From Gnetum montanum (taxonomy: Eukaryota > Streptophyta > Gnetopsida > Gnetales > Gnetaceae): 47,357 nucleotides of DNA. The stretch spans positions 515,408 through 562,764 of the forward strand of contig MNCI01022583.1 in NCBI GenBank assembly GCA_015680685.1, read 5' to 3'. The notes beneath the pieces were generated by a model, which worked only from the letters and a program-made list of their open reading frames with translations, was not told the origin of the DNA and did not search any database. Of the stretch, positions 9,628 through 21,818 are shown one piece after another; positions within the stretch are counted from its first letter, which is position 1; every line of letters begins with the position of its first letter. Both the position numbers and the translations under genes were made by a program.

Positions 9628-11790
9628 AGTATTTTTCACCTTTTGATTTTTACAATTTCTTTTCATTTTCCTATTTCTTCCAAAATTTTTTGATTCTTAA
9701 TATGTTTTCCATTTCTTAATATTTTTCTTTTCTTTATATTTTTCTCTTTTCTCAAGTCATTTCCTTTATTTTTTATGAATGTCTTTTATATTTCTATTAA
9801 TAATATTGCCAAGTCATGATGCAAAAGTCAATGCTATGTGTTAGGTTTTTATTCTATGCTATCAAGATGACTGAGTAAGTAATTGTGTAAAGTAATGAGA
9901 CCACCTCATCCATCCCTCCAGTTCTTTGAATAAAAAGTCTTTTTCATGGAAACAATTTGGTTCTTCTTTCATAAAACTAAAATTAATCAATGATCATTGT
10001 ACCTTGAAGAAAAATGGAATGACCAAGTGAGAATGGTAAGGTTGTGACCTCAAGGGGACTTGTTGGGTTTTCTTCTTGTCTTCCTTCATATGGTTTATGA
10101 CTCCTCTTGGAATGTATCATCGCTCCTCCATTGTCTTTGCAAGGTGTGGTTCCCATTTCAAAAAAAAAAAAATTAACAAAAAAAGAAAATAAATAAATAA
10201 AATAGAAAAAAAAAGGAAAAAAATGGAGAAAAAAATAATCATGGGAATTCAAAGCACACCCCTTAGACACGATAATGGGCTACAAGCATTGGTTATGGGG
10301 CTAGAAAGACATGTTACCCACGCCCGAAGATACCCCTCTAACTAAGGCCCTTCCTTTATTCTTCTCCTTTCTTCTCTTTTTAGAGTGATGATCGTTCTTT
10401 AAGGTAGTTTTGAACTCATGGTGGTCACCAGAGGTAACACATCAATGCAAGGTTATTGTTCATGGTATGGACTTGGTCTAAACTTGGACAGATAGGTATG
10501 TTGATCATTTTAATCATATTTATCATAAGAACCTATTGTGGACATGGTTAAGTACCTTACATCTTGACCTCTGCAATCCCTTCTCATCCCATTATTTACC
10601 TTAGTACTGCATACGATTATGAGCCTTTTTGTTTTGTGTAGTATAGTACAACATCCCAACCATGGTAGTTGTGTGTTGTTTGGAATGAAGACATGCTCTA
10701 CATTTAATTTCTAAGGTGCCCATGAACATCTATAGAAGTGGTTATGCAAGGGCATTATGATAGGAGCCTGCTTTGGGGAGGACCCACTTGCACAACTTTT
10801 GTTGATCATGGTTTTGAACTAACCTTCACATCTTTCAAAACATCAATGATAGTTTCTCTAAATTTATGCATAATTTTGGGACTACTTCTCATCACTTTCA
10901 ATTACTTTTTTTTAAAAATTTTTCCTACTTTTCTATTAAAATATCCTTCAAGTCCAATATTTCTTGGCCATCTTCTAAATTAGACCTTTGGTTTCAATTG
11001 TTTGAAAACTTGTGTGCTTCTGGAGTTATGCTTATTAGTCATGGTGGCTAGGGATGTCCACTTTGAAATTTTGGAATTTTTCTAACATCCTATTTTTGAA
11101 CATCATGGTAACTAATAGTAATTAATCAAAATAATGTGAATAGCTTGATGATTTAGTTACCTCATAGCCTCGAGCATAGTATGTTGTCATCACCTTATGC
11201 TTAAATGAAAACCAAGGGATCCAAAAAGGATTAATTATTAAGGAAAATTTACTAACACTAATGTTAATCCATTGGTGACTATAGGTGATGCTAAAAGAAA
11301 TACCTAAGGAAGAAGGTTTTTTTCTAGGCGTGGAAATGAAGCGAAGAGAGGGACAATGGAGGTTATGCCATGGAAAAATGGTAGCACATATAAGATAGCA
11401 ACTCAAGCATCACATGTTTACTAGATCCATGGGATGATGAGAAGAAATTTTAGTCCATCCTTCAAGAATGTTTGACATAACTAGAGAAGCATCGACACAA
11501 CAATCTAGGTTGAAATTCTACCACCACTAGTGACAATAAGAAGAATCATCTTCAGCAAATTCTTGAAGACCTCTACAAATTTTGTAATCTTCAAAGCCTA
11601 TCTAGTCTTTTTGTCACTCTGTCATGTTGTATGCATCCACTCAAAACTCAAATAAAATTTTGTAATGCAGCACTTAGAGTCAATTAGTAATTAGCATCAG
11701 CCAATAATTCTATACCTTCCCAATTTTGTAAAGAAAGCTCAATCCTATACTGTTAACTTGAGGATGATATTTTATTTAGTTTTGGGGGTA
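9628..11790 (+). other. Conserved non-coding region of element A, ending in the PPT
   Basis: A T-rich segment (9630-9780) is followed by blocks shared with other elements. These are GTGACCTCAAGGGGACTTG (about 10044), an A-rich tract then GAATTCAAAGCACACCCCTT (10245), and GCCTGCTTTGGGGAGGA (about 10766). A possible branch-point/acceptor pair is ACTAAT at 11111 with TAG at 11141. The region ends with TTTTGGGGGTA (PPT) at about 11780-11790. Small frames here have no domain. Confidence 0.65.
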
Positions 11791-11807
11791 TGATGAGTTA
11801 TTAGTTG
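11791..11807 (+). repeat. First 17 bp of a truncated 3' LTR (element A)
   Basis: TGATGAGTTATTAGTTG follows a GGGGGTA polypurine tract and matches the start of the LTR at 5690. It breaks off where homology to the family III 3' ORF begins (compare 20031 onward). Confidence 0.7.
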
Positions 11808-13400
11808 GCATGGGGTGAAGTGTCCATACAAACAGGAGGAGGGAAGACACATTGGTCACAACAGATTTCAGGGAACGTTGCATCCTTCCAGGTGTAACTA
11901 GAGATCGGTGAAGGGGCCATAGTAGTGGTCATGCAACACCAAGATGCAGAAGGAGCCACAAAAGTGGTCACAGAACACATTAAAGAATCCTTCAATGTCC
12001 CTGTTGTGCCACCGACGAATTTCACAGGAGCATGCGATGCTCAAACTCTGGCCAGTCCCTCGATGACTCCTACGGAGCATGAGGATGTTCTTGATTGGTT
12101 GCTACAAATAGGACAAGTGATGACGTCCTTGTTTGACATTCTGCAAGATTTCATAGCAATGCAATCAGACCTCATCTCCACCAAAGGAAAGCTAGTCATG
12201 GCAGAGATTAGGGTCGAGCATGCAGAGGCAAAGTTAGCAAGACTCCAAGAAAGGCTCGTTACCCTGCAAACTACACAGTGAGCCCCATATCAATTCATTC
12301 CCACAGACCAACTAGATACTTTTAGGACAAAGCATCTCAATAAACTATTGGTGGATAATAAAAGAGTGGTAGAGGAAAAGGAGAAGGTGGATTGGGATGC
12401 TTCCAAGGCATAAGCACAAACATATGCACATGCCAAAGCACTCAAGCCCTTGCAAGAAGAAAATAAACAGCTCACCACGGACAATCTTTGGTTGACCACT
12501 GTGGAGAAATAGAAAAATGTTCTTAAAGGAAATTTCCAACAGTTATGAGAATAGTTGGTCAGGGTCAACCAAGACATGAATTGCTTAGCCAAAGAGAATT
12601 GAACCGTCTCAATGGAGAAGGTATGCACAATCTATCAAAAGAAGACCATTGAAATAAGCGTGTGGCAAAACGAGGCCAAGCGACATGAAAAATTAAAAGA
12701 GCATTTCAAAGACCAGGTGGGGATGTACAGGCAAGTCATCGAGAAAGAGATCCATATGGCCAAGGCCCACATTAACACCTTCAATGCTCGGCACATTGAT
12801 TGGTAGGCCATATTGGACATATATGCATTCATCCACCAAGCAGAGCTTAAAAGCTAGGACTTGTAGATCCAAGATCTTATAGAGTACATGGAATTGGCAA
12901 ACTTGCGATATGCCAACCTAGCCATGTTAATAGCACGATACCTGAGAATAGAGCTAGAGAAGCAGGTAGCTACCACCTATGCCAAATATAAAACAAAATT
13001 TGCAGAACATAAGAAAATATTGCAAAGGCTAGAAGTCATAAATTCTGAATTGGAGGTGGTTAAGGCTAGCTACCAAGGGCAAAAAGATGTCACAGTAGAC
13101 TTGGCTCGATGGCTTATAGATTACCAAGACTACAAGGATAAATCTAGAGTCTACGAGGAGGAATGGTAGCTATTTGCAGCTTGGTACATCAAAGCAAATC
13201 AGATATTTTCGTAATTACCATGTTCATGAGAAGTGCTGACTCCATCAAACATTGGAGCATCAACATGGATGACACAAGATCCCTGAACCAAAGAGGAAAA
13301 ACTCCAGTTACTCCTTTAGAGCCAAAAAATCCCAAAACCTAGAGCACAAGACAAGGGGAAGTGACCCATGGAGGAGCCATCGCCACCTTGAACCACATGA
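11808..13400 (+). pseudogene. 3' additional ORF, C-terminal coiled-coil part (copy B)
   Basis: It aligns with positions about 20031-21622 of element C at both DNA and protein level. One frame holds for roughly 530 codons without a visible frameshift, but it contains many in-frame stops, mostly TAG/TGA where copy C or the repeat context has CAG, CGA or TGG. The protein starts in a segment with QTGGG and WSQQISGN, then PSMTPTEHEDVLDWLLQI. A long heptad-like coiled coil rich in Lys/Glu/Ala/Leu follows (about 12180-13170), and then a basic Pro/Lys tail. The proposed end is ACC ACA TGA at 13398-13400, matching the end in G. The N-terminal domain is missing because of the breakpoint at 11808. Function unknown. 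Confidence 0.75.
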
Positions 13401-13588
13401 GTTCCAATAAAATGTTGCAATTTTGTAATTTTGTGTCCATGTCCCCATTTTTCTCTATTCAATTCCACACTGTGGCATGAATAATTCCTAATCAATCAAT
13501 AATCCCATACTTATCCACTGTGTAATCAATGGAGCTTGTTCTCATTTTGTAAGACTCGAGGACAATTTTTAATTCAATCATGGGGGTA
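13401..13588 (+). other. 3' untranslated tail and polypurine tract (copy B)
   Basis: Contains the conserved tail GACTCGAGGACAATTTT and CAATCATGGGGGTA immediately before the LTR at 13589. The same tail precedes the LTRs at 21819, 32253 and 46753. Confidence 0.75.
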
Positions 13589-14419
13589 TGATGAATCATG
13601 ATTCATTAGGCTCCGATATTGAATGCGCAATATTGGATCCACGATATCGGGTACGCTATATCAGATACATGATATCATGACTCCTGTGCGGGCCTATAAA
13701 TACACATGTAGGCACAAGGAGTTAGGTAGTCAGTAGTTCATTCAGAAGTTATTTTTCATTTTTAGTTCTTCTGAACCCTTTCTCCCAATGCATGCCCACA
13801 ATGTGATGATTGTAATTGTACAACACCTTCATTCGAGTGTGATGTACTTGGACACATACATGACTGGAAATAAAGATCGAGATCACTTCATCATTGCAGC
13901 ATTCACTTAGTTTAATTATTTAATTGTTATTTATTGCTTTCTTAATTAATTTCTCTCTACCTTTCTCTCCTATTCCTATTATTAAACGTGGAATAATTAT
14001 GACTTAATCATGAGCATTTAAGTGTGACTACTTGGTATCCCAGTAGCATACCTAGGACATGTGCTTGGTAATCCCAGTAGTAGTACACAAGGTCCAAGAT
14101 GTGTATGGATGATTAAGGATGGATGCTCATCGCACTTAGGATAGCTTAGACTCTCTTCGCCCTTTCCCTCTTAACTTAATCAAAGTTATTTTCCATTGCC
14201 TCTAGGAGTAGCACTAGTTTAGGACTACATCATACACCTCACTCTAGACTAAAACATACGTGACAAAGCAAATACTACTCTAGATGAGAAGACATTGAAC
14301 TACAATCAACAAGTAACTATCTTAATACCACAACTAGACCATCTATGGAGTTCAACCAGATCGTGCGTGAAATGCTCATATTTGTATGGTTGAGTGTAGG
14401 GGTACCTTGCCACTCATCA
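13589..14419 (+). repeat. Family III LTR (831 bp), between internal regions B and C
   Basis: Starts TGATGAATCATGATTC and ends CCACTCATCA. A PPT precedes it and a PBS follows it, so it acts both as 3' LTR of B and 5' LTR of C. U3 has the GATATC/GATATTG cluster (13614-13680) and CCTATAAATAC at about 13692. R has CTTCATT paired with AATAAAG (one mismatch). U5 has the CTTGGTATCCCAGTAG / CTTGGTAATCCCAGTAG pair. Confidence 0.87.
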
Positions 14420-14420
14420 T

Positions 14421-14438
14421 TAGCACTGTTGCTAGAGA
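14421..14438 (+). promoter_or_regulatory. Primer binding site, tRNA-Asp type (element C)
   Basis: TAGCACTGTTGCTAGAGA, six transitions (all C-to-T or G-to-A) from the tRNA-Asp complement. This is the most decayed PBS of the window. The conserved leader TTAGATTAGTTATATCATAC follows at about 14452. Confidence 0.8.
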
Positions 14439-14556
14439 CGGTGTTAGTTATTTAGATTAGTTATATCATACAAGATCGTTGTAATGATTATTAACAATAT
14501 ATCCTTTAGAAAAGAAATTCAATTCAATTCAATTAAGTCACACACCACCCACAATA

Positions 14557-16873
14557 ATGTCTCTCTCACAAGACTATGCTAATGTCACAACTAGTGAGGC
14601 AATTCATTGGAGGACCAATGAATTATGTGATGAAGACAAAGTTTGGAGTACTCAACCTTATGTAGGAATTCCATATGTTCATGAGTATCCCAACGATACT
14701 CAAGGATTCTTGTCAACCAACTCTGACACCTCTACTAAGGATGGGATAACCATAGAACGAGGAGGCTCGAAAGGCCTAGGACCTTCTCAATAACTAACCA
14801 TAATCTATTAGGGGATGATTGGAAAACTTACAAAAGTCAAGACAAGTTTTTCAGTTCTTTCTCTTCCTCTACTCCTTCAACATCAGATTGTGACATAGAT
14901 GACTATCTTTCAAGGGATCGATGTAGAACTAAAAATTGAGCTCACAAAGAAAATTGAGAACGCCAACATGAACAAGGATAACATCATCTCAACTCACAAA
15001 CTCACAACCTACTTAGTGATGATGGATCCCTGCTGGCCACTAAGAGCCTAATGCCTATACAAGAGGCCGTTCAAATATCTTATAGGAATCACAAAGAAAG
15101 CCATCTCCTAGGGTTAATTTAAACAAATTTCCCAAGTTTGTAGGAGACTATGATTCAGATCTACGATAGCATATACAAGCCTTCTATGATGCCTGTGTTT
15201 GCAATAATATTGATAATGGGTGAAAAAAAATTAATCTCTTTCCTATGACACTCGTTGGCCAAGCAAAAGTGTGGTATAGATCGTTAAAACCAAAATCAAT
15301 CTATAGTTGGCCAACAATGATAGAACTCTTTACTGAACGATATCAAACCTATGTCAAAGTGTCAGCCTTGAGGAGACAAATCCAAGAATGGAAACAAGGG
15401 CAACATGAAACCTTGGACATGGCCTTAGAAAGATACTATTATATGTTAAACAAATGCCCATGGATTCTCCAAGGAAAGGCTAATGTATCACATCATGGAT
15501 GGGCTCCATAATGAAATAAGGGAATCCTAGGAATGTATGCTCGAGGTCAACTATACGAGCTACAAATCCATCAACTCCAAGAGCTTATTAAGTGGGTAGC
15601 AAAAGAAGAAGGAGAAATGGCTAAATGGGAGAATGTTGAAAACTCTTAATGGGACCAAAATATCAAATTAGCAAAGGTCCATAACCATAAAGAGGAGAAA
15701 TCAGCTCACCTTGAGGAAGTGCAACTGTTTCTACCTTTGCCAATGCAACAATCACTAGATGAAATCGAGGCAAAGATTAATAAGATGATAGAATGGATGC
15801 ACAGAAAATATGGAGCATATGTTAACAATAGTAGAGGCACAACTATGCCAAATCAAGAAACAAGATAGGACACCATGCAACAATCAAAACAAAGGGTAGA
15901 AGATAATAAGAATAAGAACTCAACTGCCAACTTCACATATCAATGCAATGTCTATCTGTACGATCACCCCAAAGGCCAATGCCCAGTTTTGTCACATTTA
16001 CATGAGCATTGGGGAGGAATGTTACATTTGGATTTCTTACAAAAATATCGGGTTCAACCACAATGGAAAAAGCCTCAGTCATGGGGGAAGCCATCGCCAG
16101 CTCGACCATATCCTTTGTATGTCCCAACGCCAAATGCTTACTATGTTCAACACCCTATTTCTCCAACCGAATCATCATCCGCTACTTCACCTCATCATTA
16201 TCATTCTCTAGAATACTATCCACTCATACCCTCTCCACCAAGGTCACCACCTCATGTACCTTATGCTTTCCCTCAACAACAATGTTCTCATCCTTCACCT
16301 CCTTCTACATTGCCACCAATTGTACCAGAAGGTTTTGCACCACAACACCAACCTATGAATGCTACTTGTGCTACTACTGTCAATAGTAGTGGAAGTACTA
16401 AAAAGTGCCCTTTCTTTAGGCATGGCCATAGAAAGAAGTAGCATGATGTTGAACCCACTACATCTCCCAAAACAGCGCAAGTTCAACGTTGTGGTGCATC
16501 CTTCTCCTTGAACTCAACACCTTGTGTTACCTTATCAAGGCCACCAATCAATACTCCAAAAACTATGTGGCCCAATGAATATAACCACAAAGGGGAACAC
16601 ATTGATCCTTGCATGCCATCTTACAATCAAGGGTGCCATAGTGGGGTAGCTCCTTATCCCATGACCCCATTATATAACCTACCCCACTATGTCTATTATG
16701 GTCGAGTGTGTGAAACCCAATATGGGTACATTCCAACCACCACATCAAAAGACACCTAATGAGTTGGATATGATAGGGCCCCAATATTTCCAACATGCAT
16801 GGATCCTAACCTTTCATTTATTAATTCTAGCCATGCTCAACTAATTAGTTATGGGGGATATCCTCCATTCTAA
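14557..16873 (+). pseudogene. gag pseudogene of element C
   Basis: The ATG gives MSLSQ, then EAIHWRTNE and a YVHE motif. The central domain (15245-15480) has GQAKVWYRSLKP, ELFTERYQTYVKV, IQEWKQGQHE and LERYYYMLNKCP, typical of Retrotrans_gag in Athila/Tat elements. The segment 15875-16440 carries CNVYLYDHPKGQC, a zinc knuckle in which the second Cys is replaced by Tyr. A Pro/Ser/His/Tyr-rich region and KKCPFFRHGHRKK follow. The C-terminus ends in SYGGYPPF and a stop at 16871. At least one frameshift separates the N-terminus from the central domain, and in-frame stops are present. The full-length ancestor would be about 770 residues. No protease motif is seen. Confidence 0.82.
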
Positions 16874-18831
16874 CAAGCAAAATTAATAAATATTTTTCCT
16901 TTTCTTTAATTTTACAATTTTTGTTTTTCAGTTTTTCATCTTTCAATTTGTTATTTTATCTTTTTATTTATTGTTTTATCTTTTAATCTTTTTATAAGTA
17001 ATCTCATCTATGAATAAAGCACTCCTGTAACTTGTTGTTTGAGGTATTGTTCTTTTCTATTAAGTCTCGAGTGACTAATTATTTGGACAGTGCGCCCACC
17101 ACATCCACCCAACCATTCTATTAATAAGAGGTTCTACTCTGGGTACGATGATATTCTTGACATCATTAAAACTTAAAGTAATTTTATGCTCATTATACCC
17201 AGAGTGATGAAGGATGGACCAAGAGGGAATGACCAGGGTGTGACATCGAGGGGACTTGTGGATTCTCTTTGGTGACATCTGTAGGAGTTACCATGCAGCT
17301 TGGTTGTACTAAGATCCTTTTAGATCTAACAAAAAATGGAAGTAAGAGTAATAAAGGCACTCACTTAAAAAATCCAATGCTATTCTAGGGGGTCCCATTG
17401 GAAAGACATGCACCCATGCCTGAAGGTAGGCGGCTTCTCTAGATTAAGCATTTAAAAAAATCAAAATCAAAGTGCCACAAAGCAACTTTGAATCACTCCT
17501 CCCTTGCACAAAACACCAAGTGATTGTACGCCTTATTGTCATGATGCTCTTATGGTTGTCCATCATCAAATGAAACAATGTGATGTCACTGATCAAAGGA
17601 ATGGACTTGGTCTTGATTTTGGAGCAACAGGCTAATGACACATTAATCACATCCTACACTCAAGATTCATTGTGCCCTGGGTCAATTATCTCATGTCCCA
17701 ATCTTTGCAATCCCTTCTACAATTTCCCTCATCTCGTTGTCCATGTATGTGTGACTTGTGTCTTGTGTAGCATTGTATTCATACCTCATCGTGATGGTAT
17801 CTACATGTGTGTGTTTTATGGAATTGTTGTGGATTACATTTAACCCTTCTAGTGCCTATAGACATTTTAAGGTGTGCTTACGCAAGGGCGTTATATTTTG
17901 GAACCTACTTTTGGAAGGATCCACTTCAGTGATTTTTGTAATTTTTATTTGTTGCACATCATCACATCATTTTATACCCTCTAAGTACTACATTACCAAC
18001 GTAATTCTTTCCCTTATCATCCTTCTGGTTTAACCATTCCTATGTACCAAAACATGTCCTTTTTCCTCATCCGACTTATGAATTTCATCATTAGATCCTA
18101 TCCCATTATAATTTTTGTGCCTTCTGGTCTATTTAACAATACCCTAGACTATTCATATTAACCTTGAAGCCTTCATTTTTGGCCTTGAAATTTCAAAAAT
18201 TCATCAAATTTTCTAAGTACCCTATTTCAAATAGGTTGCGATATTGGGTACGTGATATTAAGGTTGATGTGATATCGAGGCTGCACTATTAGGTATGTGA
18301 TATTGCATCAACAAAAATTATATATATGGACCCCCCTCGTGCACGTCAACATCATTCTCAACTATTCACATGGGGGAGTTTTTCAAATTTTCTTCCATGA
18401 ATTGTGACTTGCACAACTCTTGGTCAACCAACCATAACTCGCTCGCTAGAGCTCCGATTCTCATTTCGATTGAACCTTCCTAAACCCCGAGTGTGCATCT
18501 TAGTCATGGGGGAAGGGTACACTCCAAATTGTGCATAAAGTTTTTGAAATTCATCATTTCCCAAAAGATACTATAAAGGGTAATTGATTATAAAAATGAT
18601 AAATATATTGCAAAAAAAAAAATCTTATCTCCTCACCTACATCAGAAAATTAAATATTGAAGCCACCTAATCAAATTGGGCCCAATATTAAAAATTTTAG
18701 GAAACATTTTCACAAAATTTCTTAACTCTGAATCACACAAAATAAGAAAACAAACTCATTAAGGCAAGAAGTAAGGTATAACTCAACTTTTGTAAGCAAC
18801 CTTACTAATGATCAGCCTCGTGTGATTGCAA
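16874..18831 (+). other. Conserved non-coding region of element C
   Basis: A T-rich run (16890-17000) is followed by GTGACATCGAGGGGACTTG (about 17240), GAAAGACATGCACCCATGCC (about 17402) and ACCTACTTTTGGAAGGATCC (about 17902), all shared with G and partly with A, E and F. Positions 18063-18661 are absent from G and contain a GATATTG cluster and a TATATATATGG sequence. TACTAAT (18803-18809) lies 24 nt before the 3' ORF start. Small frames at 17580-18033 show no domain and I do not call them genes. Confidence 0.6.
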
Positions 18832-21622
18832 ATGACCCCTAAACGTGGACAACAAGAAGGACCCTCTCAAGGTGTGCCTAAGAGACCAAGGAGAGGCAAA
18901 GGCTAGGCATCTCCCGGGCAATGTGTAGTGTAGGAGGCACAATCATTTAGCATCCATCAAGAGCCTTCTGCTACTGTGTAGTCGAGATAGGTAAAAGTAG
19001 GAGTTGTTGAAGTGCCTAAACAGGGACAACATCTCACATTGCCCCCAGAATGCATACAAGCAATCCACGAAAGGTCCACATTAGCAGCTGTGATAATGGA
19101 ATTAAACTTTGGACTTTTCATGAAGTTTGCTCATGAGGCCATTAGGGACCAACTAAAAGGATCTCCAATATTGCCCATCCTCTATGAAAGTGGTGCTTGG
19201 TACTTAGGAGGAACATACCAATTTTGGTATAATAAAGAAGAAGGCACCATAGTTGACATTTATGGTGTGTTTGTAGGTTTTTCCACTAAGGCCATTTTGA
19301 AAGTGTTAAACCTTTTGAATACAAGGCTAAAAGTTGCTTACATGTCCACTCGTTCCGATGTTGATGCACAAAGAATTTGGTTGGACAGGGTGTACAGAAA
19401 AGAGGATAAGACATATGGGGAGTTGACACTGGAAGAAAGAATATATTTCAAAATTGGCACTTATCACATGTTCCCCATGAAAGGATTAAACAAAATCTCA
19501 ACGTATGCAGTAAGAGGAAGTACGATATTGATGGGAAAGGTTAATGCTAACCTTAGCCATCTATATCTCATGAAGATCTTGAGGTGATTTGAAGAACATA
19601 AGACAGGGAAGTTCGTATTGCCCTTTTCTTGTCTCATCAAGAAGCTGTGTAGGTGTGCTAGAATTTTGGGGTACACTAATGACATCCCCAGAAGAGCCCA
19701 AAATGCTTCGTTCACTAAATTACTAAAGCCACCAGCCCAAAGGAAGAGTGCTAGTAAGACATTGGAGCCAAAACAAGAACAGACGGTGGAGCCCATTGAA
19801 TCTTAAACTATAGGGCTTAGCTAACTCCCAAGTACAGGGCCCAATCAATAGCAAGGAGTAGGGCCCAACACGAGCCAGTGAGACCAACCACCACCACCAC
19901 TGCAGGATTATCGATCGTCGATGAGCCATCTCAAGGCCATCACTGAGATGGTCAATTAGGAAAGTCGTGATGATGCTAATCTCTTTTGCATCATCGACGA
20001 CACTGTATGGTCCACAGTTTCTATAGATTGCACACGGGGCGAAGTGTCCATCCAAACAGGAGGCGGGGAGACACATTGGTCACAACAGATTTTAGGAAAT
20101 GCTGCATCCTTCCAGGTGCAACTAGAGACTGGTGAAGGGGCCATAGTAGTCGTCATGCAGCATCAAGATGCAACAGGAGCCGCAGAAGTGGTCACAGATC
20201 ACATCAAGAAATCCTTCAATGTCCCTATTGTGCCACCAGTGGATTTCACAGAAGCATGCAATGCTCAAACTCTGGTCAATCCCTCGATGACTCCTATGGA
20301 GCATGAGGATGTTCTTGATCGGTTGCTGCAAATAGAACAAGTGATGATGTCCTTGTTTGACATTCCATAAGATGTCATAGCAACGCAATCAGACCTCATC
20401 TCCACCAAAGAAAAGTTGGTCATGGCAAAGATCAAGGCCAAGCATGCGGAGGTGGAGTTGGCAAGACTCTAAGAAAGGCTCATTACCCTATAAATTGCAC
20501 AGTGGGACCCATCTCAATTCATTCTTGTAGACTAGCTAGACACTTTCAGGATAGAGAAACTTAATAAACTATTGGCAGATAATAAAAGAGTGGTAGAGGA
20601 AAAGGAGAAGGTGGATTGGGATGCTTCCAAGGCACAAGCGCAAACATACATGCATGACAAAGCACTCAAGGCCTTCCAAAAAGAAAATAAAAAACTCACC
20701 ATAGATAATCTTTGGTTGACCTTTGTGGAAAAATAGAAAAATGTTCTTAAAGAAAATTTCTAACAATTATGAGAATAGTTGGTTAGGGTCAACCAAGATA
20801 TGAATCGCTTGGCCAAAGAGAATCAAACCCTCTCAATGGAGGAGGTACATGCAATCCATCAAAAGATGGCCATTAAAATAAGTGTGTGGTAAAATGAGGC
20901 CAAGTGACATGAAAAATTAAAAGATCATTTCAGATACCAAGTGGGGATGTATAGGCAAGTCATCAAGAAAGAGATCCATATGGCTAAGGCCCACATTAAC
21001 ACCTTCAGTGCTCAACACATTAATTGGCAGGACATATTGGACACATATGCATTCATCCACTAGGCATAGCTCAAAAGCTAGGACCTGCAAATCCAAGATC
21101 TTACAGAGTATATGAAATTGGCAAACCCACGATATGCCAACCTAGCCATGTTAACAGCAAGATGCCCGAGAATAGAGCTAGAGAAGTAGGTAGCTACCAT
21201 CTATGCCAAATATAAAATAGAATTTGGGGAACATAAGAAAACATTGCAAAGTCTAGAAGTCACAAATTCTAAATTGGAGGTGGTTAAGGCTAGCTACCAA
21301 GGGTAGAAAGATGTCGCGGTAGACTTGGCTCGATGTCTTATAGGTTACCAAGACTACAAGGATAAAGCCAGAGCCTACGAGAAGGAACAATGGTTTTTTG
21401 TAGCCTAGTATGTCAAAGAAAATCAAATGTTTCTGCAACTACCATGTCCATGGAAAGTGCCGACTTCATCAAACATTAGAGCATCAACATGGACAACATC
21501 AGATCCTCGAACTGAAGAGGAAAAGCTCTAGGCACTTCATCAAAGCCACCAAATCCCAAAACCTAGAGCATAAGATAAGGGGAAGTGACCCATGGAGGAG
21601 CCACTTAGCTAGAACCACATGA
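18832..21622 (+). pseudogene. 3' additional ORF of element C (about 930 codons)
   Basis: A single reading frame runs from ATG 18832 to near 21622, interrupted only by stop codons and with no frameshift until about the last 10 codons. The N-terminus is basic (PKRGQ, KRPRRGKG; possible nuclear localisation signal). Residues about 60-325 form a globular domain including GAWYLGGTYQFWYN, LEERIYFKIGTYHMFP, and STILMGK followed by LPFSCLIKKLCRCARI. The latter pattern recalls the plant-transposon domain often found in Athila-type extra ORFs, but I am not sure. A Pro/Thr-rich linker and an EHEDVLDRLLQIEQV segment follow. Then comes a long Lys/Glu/Ala/Leu coiled coil (about 20390-21390), ending FLQLPCPW and a basic tail. 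Many stops are TAG/TAA at former CAG/CAA or TGG. It occupies the position of an env or aORF in Athila/Tat elements. Function unknown. Confidence 0.78.
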
Positions 21623-21818
21623 GTTCCAATAAAATTTTACAATTTTACAATTTTGTAATTTTGTGTCCATGTCCCAATTTTGTTCTATTCAATTCCACAT
21701 TGTGGCATGAATAATTCCTAGTCAGTTAATAATCCCATACCTATCCACTGTGTAATCAATGGAGCTTGTTCTCATTTTGTATGACTCAAGGACGAGTTTT
21801 CATTCAGTCGTGGGGGTA
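21623..21818 (+). other. 3' tail and polypurine tract of element C
   Basis: Non-coding tail with GACTCAAGGACGAGTTTTC and CAGTCGTGGGGGTA directly before the 3' LTR. Confidence 0.75.

Larger units (their letters stand above)
5690..11807 (+). mobile_element. Element A: family II gag-only LTR retrotransposon, 3' LTR truncated
   Basis: The order is a 999-bp 5' LTR, a PBS, a gag pseudogene, and a long non-coding region with blocks conserved in other elements. A polypurine tract (TTTTGGGGGTA) and the first 17 bp of a 3' LTR (TGATGAGTTATTAGTTG) follow; the start of the 5' LTR is TGATGAGTCATCAGTTAG. At about 11808 the sequence switches abruptly to a family III 3' ORF. No RT, RNase H or integrase motif is visible between gag and the PPT. 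A large deletion or recombination has therefore removed the 3' LTR and joined A to the neighbouring family III remains. Confidence 0.85.

Noticed and set aside
12290-12832. Minus-strand frames in the coiled-coil ORF of B
   Set aside because: Antisense shadows of a plus-strand frame that is conserved between B and C.
17580-18033. Small Cys/Val/Ile-rich frames that could be membrane peptides
   Set aside because: They lie in the conserved non-coding region and the frames are not preserved in the homologous part of G (45765-46001).
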